This document shows positions 47,682 through 60,170 of a stretch of 64,000 nucleotides of DNA, in pieces. The notes below the pieces were generated by a model. The model worked only from the letters and a program-made list of their open reading frames with translations. It did not search any database and was not told where the DNA came from. Position 1 is the first letter of the stretch. Every line of letters begins with the position of its first letter. Origin of the DNA: Anisus vortex (lineage: Eukaryota > Mollusca > Gastropoda > Planorbidae); assembly GCA_949126835.1 (NCBI GenBank), contig OX421507.1:11583400-11647399 (forward strand), read 5' to 3'. Both the position numbers and the translations under genes were made by a program.

Positions 47682-48503
47682 CCTGAACTCGGCTTATAAC
47701 CTAAACGTTCGTAAGACTGAGAATGATATAGAGACAGTCCGCTTCAATAGGAAAGCTTCGTTCATTTTTTCAAAAATTAACATCCAGTTTATTAGACGTA
47801 TTGAATAAAGAGAAAGAAAAACCACCAAATAATTAAAAAGTAAAATTTAATTTAAAAAAAAAAAGATTTAGTCTATCTAGTAACACCATAACCGTTATTC
47901 GGACACACAATTAAGATTTTAACAAGAAAAATAATGGAATTAATGAACAGAACACAGTGCCACTGCTAAGAAATTATTTTTTCCACTTTGTTTTAAAGCC
48001 GATAAAAGTGATGCTGCACACGCGCACATAATTAGGCTCCTAGGCTAGCGTTAAGCGATGTTAGTAATGCGTCGCCTTATTTTGTTCTGTACGCGATCAT
48101 TTATCTCCAACGTTAGACCTTGCGCGCGCTCTCTCTCTCTCGCCTTTGTTCGTAACCCGAGGCATTGTTTGTTATCCAAGACAAAACATTTTTTAAGTTA
48201 TTTTGTTCGTAATCCGAATTGTCCGTGACCTAACGCATACTTCTTTCTTTAGGCGCGTCCTTATATATACGCCAATTATCGTTATAATTTCGTTATAGTT
48301 TATAGGTATGTGCATAAGTAGATATACTTTTTAAAAAATTTAAAATAATAAAAAAAAATCTGCGGAATATGTGACCTGATTTTTATAAAATATTCCTGCG
48401 AAATTGTAAGTACATGTGCACAACTTTGGTCCATTCGATCACAAAGAGTTCACAAAGAACAAACAAAGAAACATAATAATATGTTATATATATATTATGT
48501 AGC
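47682..48503. other. Intergenic, no gene seen
   Basis: AT-rich with a short CT stretch at about 48129-48141. No recognised feature. Confidence 0.5.
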
Positions 48504-48831
48504 CAGTGGCGTAGTTAGGCATGCTCCACATGGTCCATTGGAACAGGGGCCCCCACACATCCCAAACATATTTTTTGTAAGTGACATCCCCATTCTTTCG
48601 TTTAAAATTAGTTTAAAATGTAAAATAACATTCATTTATTTCCCTACAATTTTAAGCGACCCAGTCCAACCAAGCTAAGCGCAACATTAAAAGTATTTAT
48701 GATTTTACAGAATGTAACATGAATTATCGGCATTTTCTGAGGTAGGCCTATGTGGAAGGCAGGGTCGAGGCCACGAGGGGCCCCCACATAATTTTGGGAA
48801 CTGGGCCCCCACAATCCTAAATACGGCCCTG
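48504..48831. mobile_element. hAT non-autonomous element (328 bp)
   Basis: Ends CAGTGGCGTAGTTAGG and, inverted, CAGGGCCGTATTTAGG, close to the ends of the 28403-31000 element. Flanks TATGTAGC (48496-48503) and CATATAGC (48832-48839) are 6/8 identical. The interior has GGGGCCCCCACA at both shoulders. Confidence 0.85.
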
Positions 48832-48839
48832 CATATAGC

Positions 48840-49555
48840 TATCTATCTATCTATATATATAGAGAGAGAGACTATATATACAACAAACTAAATGAAAGTT
48901 AGATATTGTACTTATTATTTAATTAATATTTGTTTCAAAAACAATTTACATGTACTAAACACCATTTTCATCAAATGTAAAAAAAATTTATAATAATTAG
49001 ATGCCTGTAACAATTTTCATGAAAAATTAATAATTTGAATGTATCAGATTGAAATAATTTGGTGATGTTGTTTTGTTTAAGTTTAATGTAATGCAAATGT
49101 AGGCTGGGGATGGATATTGTATCGGATAAAAATACGTTATGTATGTAAAGTGAAAGTAGGATACATCATGTCAGTTGACTGGGTATGAGATATACATTTT
49201 AGGATTTATTTTTAGATTTTAATTTATTACTTTATAATAATAAGAAAAAAAAAACGTCGTGGGTAAAATTTATGTGAGATTAAATTCAATACATTTCAAA
49301 TTATTTTAGTTTAAAGTACTATTACGGTGGACTGATTCATATATTTATATACATTAAAGTAAAATACCATAAAACAAAAACGTGATTTTGAAATAAAAAT
49401 GAAAACACACATGGAACCAAATCGCTCACTTTGTTAGAGAAGCATAACTTTTCTGACTTATTATTGCAGTACATTTTAGTATTCACGAAACAACGTTCTA
49501 AATGAATTGTTGCTTATGACAGGACAATAATTCTACAAGCATAAAAACGTTGATA
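48840..49555. other. Region 3' of GIMAP gene C
   Basis: AT-rich with TATCTA and TATA repeats at 48837-48870. TTTATT at about 49205-49210 (AATAAA on the minus strand) is a possible poly(A) signal about 350 bp past the stop. Confidence 0.45.
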
Positions 49556-50677
49556 TTAAATTTGTGTATTTCGCAGTTTGTAATTTGTCCAATCACCGAT
49601 GAGGTCGATATTTTCCTCCTCAACTTTTCTTGCGTCTTCCCTGAGCCTCAACTCCATTAGTTTTACTTCGCTGTTCTCTTTAGCATTCGCAGATTTTCCC
49701 GGTTGTTCTGCATATATTTCTCCAGCATCCTTTGCCGTTAGTATTTGATCTTCAACACAATTATACATGTTTATCGCATTACCATAAAATTCTCTTAAAG
49801 CTACTGTAGTCTTGTCTTGGTCTCTAATATTTTTTTGTAATTGATTCGCTCTATCTTTCAGTTTTAACAGTCTCTTCCTTTCACTTTCTGGAATACGTAA
49901 ATCAATCATCATCAGTTGTTGTACGATTAAACTCGATTCTTGCAATAATTTCTCCGACAATATTGGTTTATTGGACTCATTTTTCGATTGCTTTGTTGGA
50001 CTTTGGGGTTCTGCTAAACGTTTCCAGTCAACAGTAGATGGTTTTGTTTTGGCCGACATGATCGATTCTATAAGCTGATCTACTTGGCTTTCAAGTTTGT
50101 TTTTATCCTTGGTTTTGTTGTCAAAGAGATGAATATCATCGCTACAATTTTTCAGAAGGGCATCGAAAGCATCGTTCTCTTGAATGGAGCACCAGTCCTT
50201 AAAACTTTCCAGACCTTCATTATCAAAGTTATCACCGTGAGTCATAACAAGAATACACCTTTGTTTAACAAAATTTTCACCAAGAATTGACTTGAGAGTT
50301 TCCACAATGTCTACGTCCTCCTTCGTGAAATGACCGTTAAATTTGACCACTAAGATGATGGCGTGATATCCAGTGGGACAGATGGTGACGGCCTGGCTTA
50401 TGACACTCTTGACAATCAATGGAAGCGTTTGATTAGATTCGTGTACATCTCGTAGACATAATCCAGGTGTATCAACTACTTTGATCACTCTACCATTGTG
50501 TTCAGAATAGTTGTGTTGTATTTCGTTGGTCACTGGCGAAGTGCTGGCTAAAGTTCTGAACACGTTCCTTCCCAGGATAGTATTTCCCGTTGCACTTTTC
50601 CCGTTTCCAGTTTTCCCCATGAGTAATATATTTATAGTTTCCATTCTAAGCTCCCCTTCTATATGTTCTGTAATTAC
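49556..50677 (-). CDS. GIMAP/AIG1-type GTPase, main coding exon
   Basis: This 373-residue exon has a complete AIG1 G domain: P-loop GKTGNGKSATGNTILG close to its start, VVDTPGLCL as a canonical G3, ILVVKFNGHFTKED (an AIG1-typical strand and loop), VMTHGDNFD as G4 and HLFDNKTKDKNKLE as G5. A 150-residue charged tail follows, rich in coiled coil (ESERKRLLKLKDRANQLQKN). The exon starts after the 3' splice site TTTCTTACTGCAG at 50678. An internal ATG at 50644 (METINILLMG) would give a family-like start if transcription begins in the intron. It shares strand and neighbourhood with the double GIMAP gene but keeps intact switch residues, so it is the most conventional GTPase here. A link to immune or membrane roles comes from the family, not from this sequence. 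Confidence 0.9.
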   Translation of the reverse strand, partial: VITEHIEGELRMETINILLMGKTGNGKSATGNTILGRNVFRTLASTSPVTNEIQHNYSEHNGRVIKVVDTPGLCLRDVHESNQTLPLIVKSVISQAVTICPTGYHAIILVVKFNGHFTKEDVDIVETLKSILGENFVKQRCILVMTHGDNFDNEGLESFKDWCSIQENDAFDALLKNCSDDIHLFDNKTKDKNKLESQVDQLIESIMSAKTKPSTVDWKRLAEPQSPTKQSKNESNKPILSEKLLQESSLIVQQLMMIDLRIPESERKRLLKLKDRANQLQKNIRDQDKTTVALREFYGNAINMYNCVEDQILTAKDAGEIYAEQPGKSANAKENSEVKLMELRLREDARKVEEENIDLIGDWTNYKLRNTQI

Positions 50678-51995
50678 CTGCAGTAAGAAACAGTGCGTTT
50701 GTAAATTGAAACAAGAAATCAGAAAGTGCACAAGATTACATTACAAATTAAACACTACAGCCACAAAGAAGCATGTTGTGTAAGATAAATATTTAAACAA
50801 GATACCCATCAAATAAAGAAAATAAAAACATTAAAATACAATCAAACTAGAACAAATTCAGAAGAGACAATGTTTTTATTAAAAAATCATTTTGAAATTC
50901 CCCAACTTTTCTCAAATCTTATTTTAAAATATGTACAGTTCAATTTATACTGGGACTGGTATGAAAAAAACTATCAGAGGTAACGCGGTCCACAACCTTT
51001 AGATAATATAGTGATAAAGTAGGATTTTTAAATCATTCATCTTGCCTATAGCTTAAAAGTCATCATACTCTAACACCCAATGACTTGAATTACCTTTCGG
51101 GGGACTTTTGCCAAGTCTTTTCAGGCGTACCGTACCTTGTCGACCCCTGGTCGAAATCGACGTCCAAGTCGAAAATTGCTTTTTTTTTTTTGATAAAAAC
51201 ATTTTTTTTTTTACAATGGTTATCAGTTTCTATATACTTTCCCAAACTCGAAAAAAAAAAACATCAAATACTTTGAATTAACTTTAACTTTACCAAGAAC
51301 ATTGAAAGAGATGCAACATTCATTACAAGTGAATATTCACAACTAACTAGTGCTACACAATTAGTTAACTCACCAAACCATGTACCGGTACCACTAGAAG
51401 ACGAATTGGTAAATATAAAAGTAGGCTAATACATACAGCATTATTTTCTTAGAAATACAACACAACAACAACCCATTACAATACTCGGATAGCCTTAAGG
51501 ATTTGAACAATTTATCGTATTCCATATGCAAGGACAAACATGTATAATAAGTTATCTTTCTTCTCCGATCATGAATTAGGTTGCCCCGAAGTTAGCTTCT
51601 AGGTTTATTTTCTTTTGACCCTTGCCCAATATTTTAATAAACTGAATCATTAACTAGTCCAAGAGAGGTTTCAAATGTATAGGCGATTTGACTGTTCATT
51701 TTCCCATTAGTTTTAAATAGAGAAAATGGATGCATTTCGAAATCTTAGAAAAACAAGTCAAAAACTATTCTAAAGCCAAATCCAAACATGAATATTTTAA
51801 ATTTAAACTACTATAACTAATTGTTATAATGAAGTAAATTACAGATACTTTACGTATAAATAGATAGATGTATATAATATAGCACTTATCCAAATTCGTC
51901 CATAGCTCCCTCTATTTATTTTCCTCTATATCTATATATATCTATCTATGTAATATCTAATATCTAATGTATATCTATCTGACTGTCTATTTATC

Positions 51996-52105
<110 letters not shown>

Positions 52106-52557
52106 TTATTTATTTATAAAGATAAACAATTACAATATTTATTTTTAGAAATTAAAGATTTAAAGAGCCTATAATTGAAGATTTGTAATTTTTGTTAGAA
52201 TCAACATTATTATACCCTTTTTTAACACAATTATATTTAATATTACCATTCATTGTATTATTTAATGTAATAATTTATTAATTATTATGAGGTTTCCGGC
52301 TGCAATATTTTCTGCTTTCCCTAAAAATGTTTTAAAAACATCCTGCGTTATTTGCGTCATTGTTTTGACTAGTCGACTACGATGTCAGTGTTGTGCTATT
52401 AGAAAAATATATTTTGAATAATTTTACATTGTGCACTATTGGACTACACATTTTTTCACAATTAGAATTTACAATCTCGAAATATTAAGTAAATCCCATA
52501 TTGAACATTCCAACAATTGATAATCCGATGAAATATAAAATATTCGTTTTTTTTTTT

Positions 52558-52861
52558 CAAAGACTATATAATAAGATGGACCGCTTGCTTTAACATATCT
52601 GCTATTTGATGATTCGAATAACTTCTTTTCGGAATTCCCGATTCCCTTTTGTACTGTAAACATCCGTTTTATTTAAAGGCTATGATTTTCTCAATGAAAA
52701 AATAAAATAAAAATAGAAAGTTGTAGATTATACAACGGAAACATTTAGGCAAACGTAGAAGCGTAGAAATCATTTAAGACAGCCTTATTGGTTGCGCACG
52801 AAAAAAAAGAACATATAAGTTCTAAAAATAGAGCAAACGGTCCATCTCATTATAGTCTTTG
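52558..52861. mobile_element. MITE, copy 3
   Basis: Ends CAAAGACTATATAATAAGAT and, inverted from the right, CAAAGACTATAATGAGATGG. The core GATTTTCTCAATGAAAAAAT and AAGACAGCCTTATTGGTTGC are shared with 19644. The flanks are T-rich, so the duplication is unclear. Confidence 0.85.
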
Positions 52862-53344
52862 GGTTTTTTAATTGTCTAGGGTAAAATTATTAAGCACGAA
52901 CACCTTGCTATATTTTCCCCCCATTTACCAAACTCTACACTCTACGCGATTGAGTCTGTTGTCCCCGACCTCTCTATAGAATATTATGCACCATTGTCTT
53001 TCCGTTTCAATTTCAATATAGTAGGCTATAACTAAAACATTGTGTGTTTTTTTTTTAAAGAAAATTAAAAACAAACACAATGCATATTTAGTAAAAAAAT
53101 ATAATTTGTTTTGTTTCTTAATATAAAAAAAATGGAAGTTTAAAATAGCTAATCTATTTGATCATGTCGGAACAGGACTTCCTAAACACACCTACCTTTG
53201 TAGCGCTCTATACTAATGACATCTCTAGACTAAGAAATATTTAGCGCTACAAGAGACCGTGTATACTGCAGTAGTAAATATATATTATACATAAACTTAA
53301 ACACTAAAAATTATCGATTATTACAAGAATATAATATTATTTAC

Positions 53345-53507
53345 CTCCAATTTCTTCAAAGTGTTGACTCGCTGTGGTTGTAGTGTTTTTACGTAATAGT
53401 GGGAAAACCCCATGAGCCATAAATAGTTTTCTTATAATTTCACAGGGTATTCCCCATCTGATACCCATTTTTATTTTAAAAAATGCGCTCAAACGTATAG
53501 AGGCCAT
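53345..53507 (-). other. Candidate 5' exon of GIMAP gene C / conserved block
   Basis: Matches 26456-26610 in sequence order. From ATG at 53413 a 23-codon frame (MGFSHYYVKTLQPQRV...) runs to the donor at 53345 and joins the 50677 exon in phase, giving a 396-residue protein. A longer frame from 53507 (MASIRLSAFFKIK then IRWGIP and MAHGVFPLLRK) is the one whose residues look conserved with 26.5 kb, but it would hit a stop soon after joining the same exon. So the block may be a leader exon, a coding exon or a repeat; its position is the main evidence. Confidence 0.45.
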
Positions 53508-54164
53508 CCATAATCATATATTATATTACGCATGCACAAAACGCCATGTTTTCACGTCCCCCCCACCCTATCCCTGTTGCACCCTGTACATTTTCAGGAC
53601 CGTATTCATACGACTGTACATACAGTGTACATAGGCTACATCTATTAGCTTTTCGAAATCCCTTCCCCTTTCGTGTATGAAAACATATTTTAGCCCTCGT
53701 CACACGGCACTAGATCTAGATCTAGTTGTTTTTTGTTTTGTTTTTCTTTTTACTTTTTTTAATTGAGTTTTCTTACGTTAAAAAATGTTAAAGAAATACA
53801 ATAGAATATACAACTTTCAAATTGTATTAGATCCATAGCCTAAGCGAAAAAGAAACTAAAAGTAATTATAGGACTACTAATATTAAGAAATAGAAATATA
53901 TCTCAATCAGACATGGATATGTTTAAAGTACTGATTCTAGTAATGTATGTACGTTTGTAAAATAAAAATCAGAATTTCATTTGCTTTTATTTAAAATGAT
54001 TAATTGCCCACCAGGCTTGAATCCACTTCCTTTCAAATCTAATGAATATTCAATAATTTAATGAATGCTTGAATGTGCTTGGTACTCGTGACCCTTTGTT
54101 TTGGATGGAGTAATTGTATACTCTAATTTAAGGTGTTTTTTCAAATTTTCCACTGTGCGGTTGT
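53508..54164. other. Upstream region of GIMAP gene C
   Basis: 53508-53640 (GTCCCCCCCACCCTATCCCT, GTTGCACCCTGTACATTTTC) resembles the worn repeat at 9038-9165. The rest is AT-rich with no gene. Confidence 0.45.
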
Positions 54165-54311
54165 CAGGGGCAAAGCCAGAAATTTTTTCCAGGGGAGGGG
54201 GGGGGGGCTGAACTCTTGCGTGACTAACATTTACCAAATTTTTAGCCAATTTAGAATATTTTTTATAAAAATGTTAAGCCCCCCCCCCCCCCAACCGTTT
54301 ATTTGCCCCTG
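54165..54311. mobile_element. Short hAT-type element with G/C tracts (147 bp)
   Basis: Ends CAGGGGCAAAGCCAG and TTTGCCCCTG. Flanks GCGGTTGT and GCGTTTTT, 6/8. Inside, a G tract (about 54195-54209) faces a C tract (about 54280-54292). Same family as 63508-63708. Confidence 0.78.
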
Positions 54312-54319
54312 GCGTTTTT

Positions 54320-54576
54320 TTTTTATTGTCAGAGTAGGCTATATAATATAAATAAATACGTAGGACTACGTATTTAGACGAGACCACACCACCCCTTTTT
54401 GTAATTCTCCATAAAAATAAGAGCCAGCAATAATTATTTCCCCGTTGATCTTGGTCGCCACACCGGACTAGACTATGAATTAAGGTTATGCCCCTTTAAA
54501 AATTATGTAAGCTTATATTGCATTGATAATGCTGACTGCATTTAATAAAATGTAATAATAAATAGAGGCCTACATG

Positions 54577-54608
<32 letters not shown>

Positions 54609-54711
54609 TCTAGTTAGCTGAATATCTGAATAATAAGCCTTTTTTAAAAATAGAAAGTGTTCACTTTGTCACTGTGTTAATGCGAATTCCTAGTTGAAGT
54701 GATGTTATAAG
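54320..54711. other. Intergenic with a T tract
   Basis: A T run of about 25 at 54579-54604. No gene. Confidence 0.5.
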
Positions 54712-54880
54712 TAAAGTACCCGTCGGACCAAACTGATCCATGGGGCCGGTGAAGCAGCGTTCACCTGTTTCTGTGGCCACGGCATACTAGGGGATGTGTG
54801 GCCAGCACAATGCCCAGCCGCCTTTACTTTACCCCCAACTAATGCCAGGTACCCATCAGAACTGGGTTATCACCCTTGTA
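54712..54880 (-). mobile_element. SINE body, 5'-truncated
   Basis: GTAAAGTACCCGTCGGACCA, TCTGTGGCCACGGCATACTA, CTTTACTTTACCCCCAACTA and CCAGGTACCCATCAGAACTG match the inverted SINE at 33601-34807. The tRNA head is missing, as in a truncated insertion. Confidence 0.88.
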
Positions 54881-55197
54881 TTTTTAAATCTTACTATACA
54901 TTAAATTTTTGTTTGTTTTGCTTGTTTTTGTTTTTTAAAATTGTACCTAAAAACGAATTACTGCCCTTGTATTTATTTATGTTTTATGGTACGTAAGTTT
55001 TAATTCATTATTATTACTTCTTTTATTGACAACATTTTATATTATTTACTAATGTTATTAGAATTATCTGTGTTTTTGACAATGACTGCCTTTATTTTAC
55101 TCATGTGGTAAATAAAATAGTGTTCATTGAATAACTTCTTTGGCAATCGTTCCTCTGGCATGCACACAACGTGGGCCAGCCCATCTAAGTGTGGGTC

Positions 55198-55612
55198 AGG
55201 AGCGTAGCATTTGTTTTGCCGCCCGGGTGGTCGCCCACTCCCTTCGGCAGTTGATAACCCGCAAACCTTCGAAATTTCACAAAACTCTCTAACTATTATT
55301 TTTTCAATGAATTACAACTTTAAAGAATAAATTCAGATCGCTGCTATTAGTCCTAAGCTTATTACAGTAATCGTATAGGCCTAAGTATTGTATTGGCTAC
55401 ATACTCCAATTCGCCTTAAACCACAATTATGAAGATTAAAAATCTATGACAACTATGGTAAATATCCACAATATGATACCAAAAAAAAACTTTATTCTTC
55501 TTTTTCTTTTCTCTTGACTTCTATTTTTCCCATTCTTTTCTTCTTCTTTTTTCACTCTTGGGGCGTGCCGGCCGAAGCTGAAAGCCCCCATCCCCACCTT
55601 GCTACGCCACAG
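55198..55612. mobile_element. Probable hAT element, worn (415 bp)
   Basis: Starts CAGGAGCGTAGCATTTG and ends, inverted, CTGTGGCGTAGCAAGG, related to the CAGTGGCGTAGC termini at 28403 and 48504. Flanking octamers match only 5/8, so boundaries are less sure. Inner shoulders are GC-rich (GCCGCCCGGGTGG). Confidence 0.65.
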
Positions 55613-58600
55613 ATGTAGGAATATAGACTCAGGGACCCCACTCCAGAACTGGAGAATATGGAATCTTTCTTTGAATATGGATTTTAACTCGAAACCTTTG
55701 GAACAGCAATAATTAGACCGCGCTTCCTCTAGTTCAACGTGATGCTTAGTAACGTATATCTTGAGATCAGTGGGAATGCACGCAAGAAAATAAATCTAGA
55801 GTAAATAAAGAACAACAATAACAACATTGGCAGACAATCAGTTCTAGAATTTAAGTAAGGGGAGTCAATAATAGTCCTACAGCACCCGGACACAGTCAAA
55901 CAACCATTAACTATTGTGATAAAAATATTTATTTTTTAAGCGTTTGAAATCAAACAACAACAAAGTGGGTCTACACTCTACAGTCTACAGGCTATTGCTT
56001 ATGCGTACTTTCTTTAGTTTTCGTGATCGTTGGCTGTGCCTGCTGTGATTGTTTTAAATATTAGTTGGGTTGTTTCCCCTGGTTGAAATGGTTAGAGTGA
56101 TTGTCCCCCTTCCCCTTTGTTGTTACCCCCCCCCCCCCCCCCAAATTACCGAGTGTTGTTGTTGTAAACTCGTGTATTACTTTTTGTGTCCTTCGCTATA
56201 CAGAAATAAAAAGGATTGTGGCGAAATGCTAAAGGTGCATCGACTTTCATTATTTGTTCATACTAATAAAAATTATACAGTTTCTTTGATAATAATGATA
56301 CAAAAAGTAAGTTATAACTAGACGCTTATACATTTATAAAGACGACCCACAATTAGTAAACATATAAGGATTAAGTTATAAAAAAACAACAACACAATTC
56401 TAGTTTTATTTTATTAATTTTTATTCCCACACATTATATATATATAGAGAGAGATTATACATTTTTTTTCAATTTTCATTATAAAGTTGTTGAATTTTGT
56501 TTTAGAAATTGTTTTCAAAGAACTTTTTAAGTATTTAACTTTTTACACACAAAATAAAACATTTTTAAAAAAAAATCAGCATTTGTGCCTATAATATAAA
56601 ATCAAAAAACTAATACTAAAACTGGCATATACAGATGCCTAGATAAAAAAAAAAGAACTAAAAAAAAGTTATAAAAAAAAAAAAGCATTAAATTTATCGT
56701 ATACTAATAATAAATTAATACATTATTTATTAGTAATAGTAATACCAAAACCAAAATTCAACCTGATCAGTTAATAAATCAATTTTTTTTTAAAAAGACA
56801 CATATATATATATACCTATATAAATAAGAAAACTGTAAAACACAACATTTGTCCTATACAACATAAAATTAAACGAATACTACATAGATCTGACAACGTG
56901 GAGTTGTAGTTCTAAGTGTCCAGATCAAAATGGCCACATTGTTAATAGAATACTTAAGTAAATAAAAAAAGTTGTAAGGAAAATAAAGGTAACAAAAATC
57001 TTAAAAAAAAATAAATTCAAAAGTATGAAAACATGAAAAAAAAAATGTTTTCGTGTGAAAATCCAAAATATTTCGCTTGTTTTTGATATCTCGACCACAC
57101 GTAGGTGATTATTGCGTTGGAGTCTAACATGCACAATTGTTTACTTTTTTAAATCATAGCTTGTCTAAAAACCACACATACATACACATTACAAAAATAT
57201 ATATATTATAAACAAATTATTGCGTTCTAATAATAGTTTATTTATGTGTACAGAAATGGTTTAACTTATTTAATATAGTAAAACCAAAAAAAAAAAATTA
57301 ATCCCTAAGTACCCCTAAAGTTCACTCTCCGAACCTAACCCTAAAATTATAATCTACTCAGTGATTCTCAAACTTTTCTTGTAGTATCCCCACCTCAATT
57401 TTGCTTTTTAATGTTTTGTTGTAAACTGTGACACAGGAGGTTTCACCTTTAAAAAGCGCGCCATCGGAATAAAAACATTTTTTAGAAAAGGCCCTTTAAG
57501 TGGTAAAAGCTTGGAAAAAGTATATAATAGAAACATTTTTTTTAAAGAATAGTACACTTAAGTAATTACACAATAATTATATAATTGAATGCAGGTCTAA
57601 ATAATAACTTAAATAATTATGTGCTAGCAATCCAAAGTTAACGGTTGATTGGCGTAGTCACGTGCCTTCCCCAACCTGGACCAACCCCTATCGTTTCTCC
57701 GTAAACTGTGGAATTAAAATTATATTTTTTTTCTCAATATAAATTATATTTAATGAATCTAACTTTTAAGGTTTCAACCATCGATAATTAGGACTATAAA
57801 TCTAGATAAAATATGTGTTGCTTTTCTTCAATGGGTTAAGGGGGAATTACTGCACCTGTTCATCATTGGTTTCATATAACCACCCTCAACCATGCACCAT
57901 TTTCCCATTGAAATTTTAACCCATTCACCACCACTTTACACTTTATACTGTTTGCCCCCCTACATTGCCTCCCTTTCCTCAGCTTATTTTTGCAATATTC
58001 GCCCCCTCAACTTTTAGCCTGGTTTAAGTTCCTGGCGACTGTCCAAACGCGACAATTCTATGCCGTCTCGATGATTCGGATATGTGCCATCTCTTTGTCT
58101 TGTTGCCCAGTTCAGTTCATGCACCGGCAAACTCATTGAACACAATCGATCAAAACCTAGACCTGGTTTAAGAGTTGCTTAGTTGAAAACTGATTCACGT
58201 ATACTGAAACTAAAGGCATTGAGCATGCTGGCGTATAGTCAAATATCTGAGACTAAAATAAACATTGGATTTGTTCCGAATTGGCGTTGGCACATGATTA
58301 TATAATTGTTTCAAATATACATACATCTTTGTTTCAAATACTACTTCACTTGATGCCAATAAAGCTATTGATACTATAATATGCAATAGTTCCATAAATA
58401 GTTTAAAGAAACACAAAATAGATTTATAGATACACGTTTTATAAATGTGTTAAAAAACACCCGCACCAATAAAAAAGACATGTGTGAAAAAATAAAGCAA
58501 TAGATAGTATTAAATGTAGTAATAGGGTGCAATATCATACAATAATTGCATTTACATCAAATGACATAGTTGACACGTGGTTTAAGCTAAAAAAAATAGT

Positions 58601-58696
58601 GCACAAGAATTAAATAAATAATGTAAACAATCCGTACAATAGTTAAATAATCAATAAATATCACAATAGAATTTGGGGACGGTATGTTATTTAGAT
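55613..58696. other. Long intergenic stretch, no gene seen
   Basis: AT-rich throughout, with a C run (about 56127-56142) and many A runs. At 57359 CAGTGATTCTCAAACTTTTC looks like a hAT left end with no partner found. No exon recognised. Confidence 0.5.
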
Positions 58697-59269
58697 CAGA
58701 GGTCACCAAACTGCGGCCCGCGGGCCCTATCCGATCCGCGACGTCAGTTCATGAGTCTCGCCGCAAGTAGTCCCACTTGAGTTTGCTTAATAAAACGTAT
58801 GGAAGTCTAAGCCTTGTGATACAATTTAAACGTAAATATTATGTTTAGAATGCCACTAGATCTTCAGACGTGAAGATACCTCCTGATTGCTTGGTGTCTG
58901 ATATTTACGATTGCAATTATTCTATCTACATTTTCTGCTTTTTTTTTAAGGTTTGCTTATATTGCTCTGTTCATAGACTGCATCATAGATCAGCAAGATC
59001 TTAGTGGGGAAGACTTAGATATTACTGGCACCAGTCGTTTCTGTCGTGGACTTCATTCGGGGACATGCAACCATTCACCGTAAGCTGCGATACAGTCATT
59101 TTTTATGTGTTATAAGCTAAAAATGAAATATATGTTTGTCTCAATGCTGTCGGTGTTTTTATTTTTGGTCGATATCTAATCCCATATGAATGAACTGAAC
59201 TTACAATTTCAGAGACAGTATGATTAATTCCATGATGATTTGCTAGTTGAATTTGTTTACCATAGTAGC

Positions 59270-59550
59270 ACAGAGAAGGAAAGCATGTTGAATTTTACCG
59301 CTACTTATCGGGTGTTGAGTTTCCGAAACTGATGAGATTAACTGCTGGTATGGCATCAGTGTTTGGAACAACTTTTGTCTACGAGCAAACATTAAACATT
59401 AAAAAAAAAAAAAATGAAATATAAATATATTAAGTCAGCACATTGAACTAGATTGACTGATGAACATTTGAAAGCAATTATCTTGATTGGATGCAGCAAC
59501 TCCAAACCAAGCATTGATGAAAACTCGAAAGTCAAACGTTACTTTTAAAC
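59270..59550 (+). pseudogene. hAT transposase C-terminal remnant
   Basis: VEFYRYLSGVEFPKLMRLTA, then GMASVFGTTFVYEQT, resembles the hAT dimerisation domain. Next, in another frame, RLTDEHLKAIILIGCSNSK and PSIDENSKVKR match the usual region after it (LTDEHL...). Frameshifts and an A run (59401-59415) break it. The similarity is to Charlie/GTF2IRD2-type hAT proteins. Confidence 0.75.
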
Positions 59551-59829
59551 ATCTCAGTAATTTTTTTTTGCTGCATAGTTTGTGACATTCAGATAGGTTC
59601 ACATTATGTCAGTTAGAGCTATTGTTTTCCTAACGTTACTTTCTTTTATGACATTTTTTGTGTGTCTTTCTTTTGTTTGTGCATCGCACGACACTAGCTC
59701 ATGATTAACATGGATTGCTAAACCTTAGTTTTTTATCTTTCCCCCCCCCCCCCCCCCCCCCACACAGAACTTTCGTTTTGACTTATACAGTGTTGTGCAG
59801 AATGATTATATGGTCCGGTCTGAACTTTG

Positions 59830-60118
59830 CAGGGCTGTGGAGTCGGAGTCGAAGAGTCGGAGTCGGAGGAATTTCGGGTACCTTGAGTCGGAGTCGGAGT
59901 TGGAGTCAGAAGTACACAAAACTGAGGAGTCGGAGTCGGAGTTGGAGTCGGAACATTTATCTACCATTTATCAGTCGGAGTCAGAGTCGAAGAGTCGGAG
60001 TCGGAGGAAATGTTGGTACCTGGAGTCGGAGTCGGAGTTGGAGTCAGAAGTACACAAAACTGAGGAATCGGAGTCGGAGTTGGAGTCGGAACATTTATCT
60101 ACCGACTCCACAGCCCTG
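59830..60118. mobile_element. Nested hAT-type element made of GTCGGA repeats (289 bp)
   Basis: Perfect 17-bp inverted ends CAGGGCTGTGGAGTCGG and perfect octamer GAACTTTG (59822-59829 and 60119-60126). The body is two copies of a unit of about 138 bp, each rich in GAGTCG hexamers, which explains open frames of ESESELESE type. Recent, judged by perfect ends. Confidence 0.96.
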
Positions 60119-60170
60119 GAACTTTGTGTCAGTTATCCAGCCCCTCTGTTTGGTGACCCCTGATTTAAAC

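Larger units (their letters stand above)
58697..60162 (+). mobile_element. hAT transposon with transposase remnant (1.47 kb)
   Basis: Ends CAGAGGTCACCAAAC, then TGCGGCCCGCGGGCC, and inverted CAGGGGTCACCAAAC. Flanking octamers ATTTAGAT (58689-58696) and ATTTAAAC (60163-60170), 6/8. A second element at 59830-60118 is nested inside. The 59743-59761 C run is also internal. Confidence 0.87.

Noticed and set aside
57359..57400. hAT element starting CAGTGATTCTCAAAC
   Set aside because: Only one end could be found and no octamer duplication, so no element was called.
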